Of a DNA stretch of 48,004 nucleotides, positions 47,882 through 48,004 are shown one piece after another; positions within the stretch are counted from its first letter, which is position 1; each line of letters starts with the position of its first letter. The stretch is from IMG/VR virus record IMGVR_UViG_3300048839_001569, positions 1 through 48,004 of that record; one strand, given 5' to 3'. A program made the translations under genes and the position numbers. Below the pieces are notes generated by a model. The model was not told the DNA's origin. It made no database searches and was given only the letters and a program-made list of their open reading frames with translations. Source of the stretch: a virus.

Positions 47882-48004
47882 ATGGATGTAGCAGAAACCA
47901 TCGATCTCTTTGCGGCCATTAAGCAGATGAGGGAAATATCCCAGCAAGGGGGTTTTTTCTCTTTCGGCCATGCCACGTATAACCGTGACACCGACCGGTG
48001 CGAC
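47882..48004 (+). CDS. 5' end of a phage protein cut by the right edge
   Basis: 41 codons from ATG 47882 (MDVAETIDLFAAIKQMREIS, then QQGGFFSFGHATYNRDTD) with the frame still open at the window end. It follows a leaderless-type late promoter. The N-terminal helix followed by SFGHATYNR fits the same small protein family that the left-edge gene completes. On a circular map it would lie immediately before the portal gene. A single gene split by the edges is likely but not proven. Confidence 0.7.
   Translation, partial: MDVAETIDLFAAIKQMREISQQGGFFSFGHATYNRDTDRCD

Noticed and set aside
1-48004. CRISPR arrays, rRNA, tRNA genes and insertion sequences
   Set aside because: No spaced direct repeats of CRISPR type, no rRNA-like stretches, no full cloverleaf and no transposase were seen. 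The only tRNA-like sequence is the short attP core.
1-48004. Integrated prophage with host flanks
   Set aside because: No host genes occur at either edge, the attP-like core is undivided, and both edges end inside what looks like one phage gene.

Overview
The window looks like the nearly complete genome of a temperate, non-contractile-tailed phage (siphovirus) of a Bacteroidota host. The host assignment rests on several promoters of the Bacteroidota type (a -7 box TAnnTTTG about 19-21 nt after a TTG/TTTG-like -33 box), the scarcity of Shine-Dalgarno sequences, and proteins that resemble known Bacteroidota phage families. No host housekeeping gene, rRNA or tRNA is present. An intact attP-like region lies beside the integrase. 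The incomplete genes at the two edges look like the two halves of one protein, so this is more likely a circular or circularly permuted genome opened inside that gene than an integrated prophage slice. All family names come from reading motifs by eye; no database search was possible.

Layout. 1-6187: end of the edge gene, portal, connector-like and unknown head/tail genes, a lysis cassette (holin, CHAP endolysin, unimolecular spanin) and a tail-completion-like gene. 6193-17490: tape measure protein, tail-tip proteins, a very large tail fibre and a small membrane protein. 17500-19948: two transcription units, each led by a structured RNA; one carries a P22-type antirepressor that appears frameshifted. 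19950-21964: the lysogeny switch, with integrase and CI-like repressor leftward, an attP-like region, and a divergent control region. 21965-30497: the rightward early region, with a Cro-like protein, a LuxR-HTH regulator, a 1307-residue primase/ATPase fusion, a cluster of GTTGGAA repeats that could be the replication origin, a Gp37/Gp68-family protein, small proteins, and a second antirepressor behind an attenuator-like leader. 30527-40344: late genes (zinc-finger protein, S49 prohead protease, capsid, tail tube, PLD-like protein, small and large terminase). 40345-47783: an accessory region between terminase and portal with a 940-nt gap, RadC and a self-contained seven-gene cassette.

How it fits together. 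Six copies of a promoter-like element, G(T/A)CCTTT(T/A)-N19-TAnn(T/A)TTG, all precede structural or late genes and have an identical spacer. In three of them the start codon follows the -7 box by exactly 4 nt, which predicts leaderless mRNAs. This looks like the phage's late regulon.

The most interesting candidate system is the cassette at 42724-47116. It has its own promoter, whose spacer is filled by a perfect 20-bp palindrome, three unrecognised small proteins, a compact SNF2-type ATPase, an IbrA-like PP-loop/PAPS-reductase-family enzyme, an IbrB-like ParB-fold protein, a terminal XRE regulator, and its own terminator. Its composition suggests a nucleic-acid modification, counter-defence or superinfection-immunity module. 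That function is inferred.
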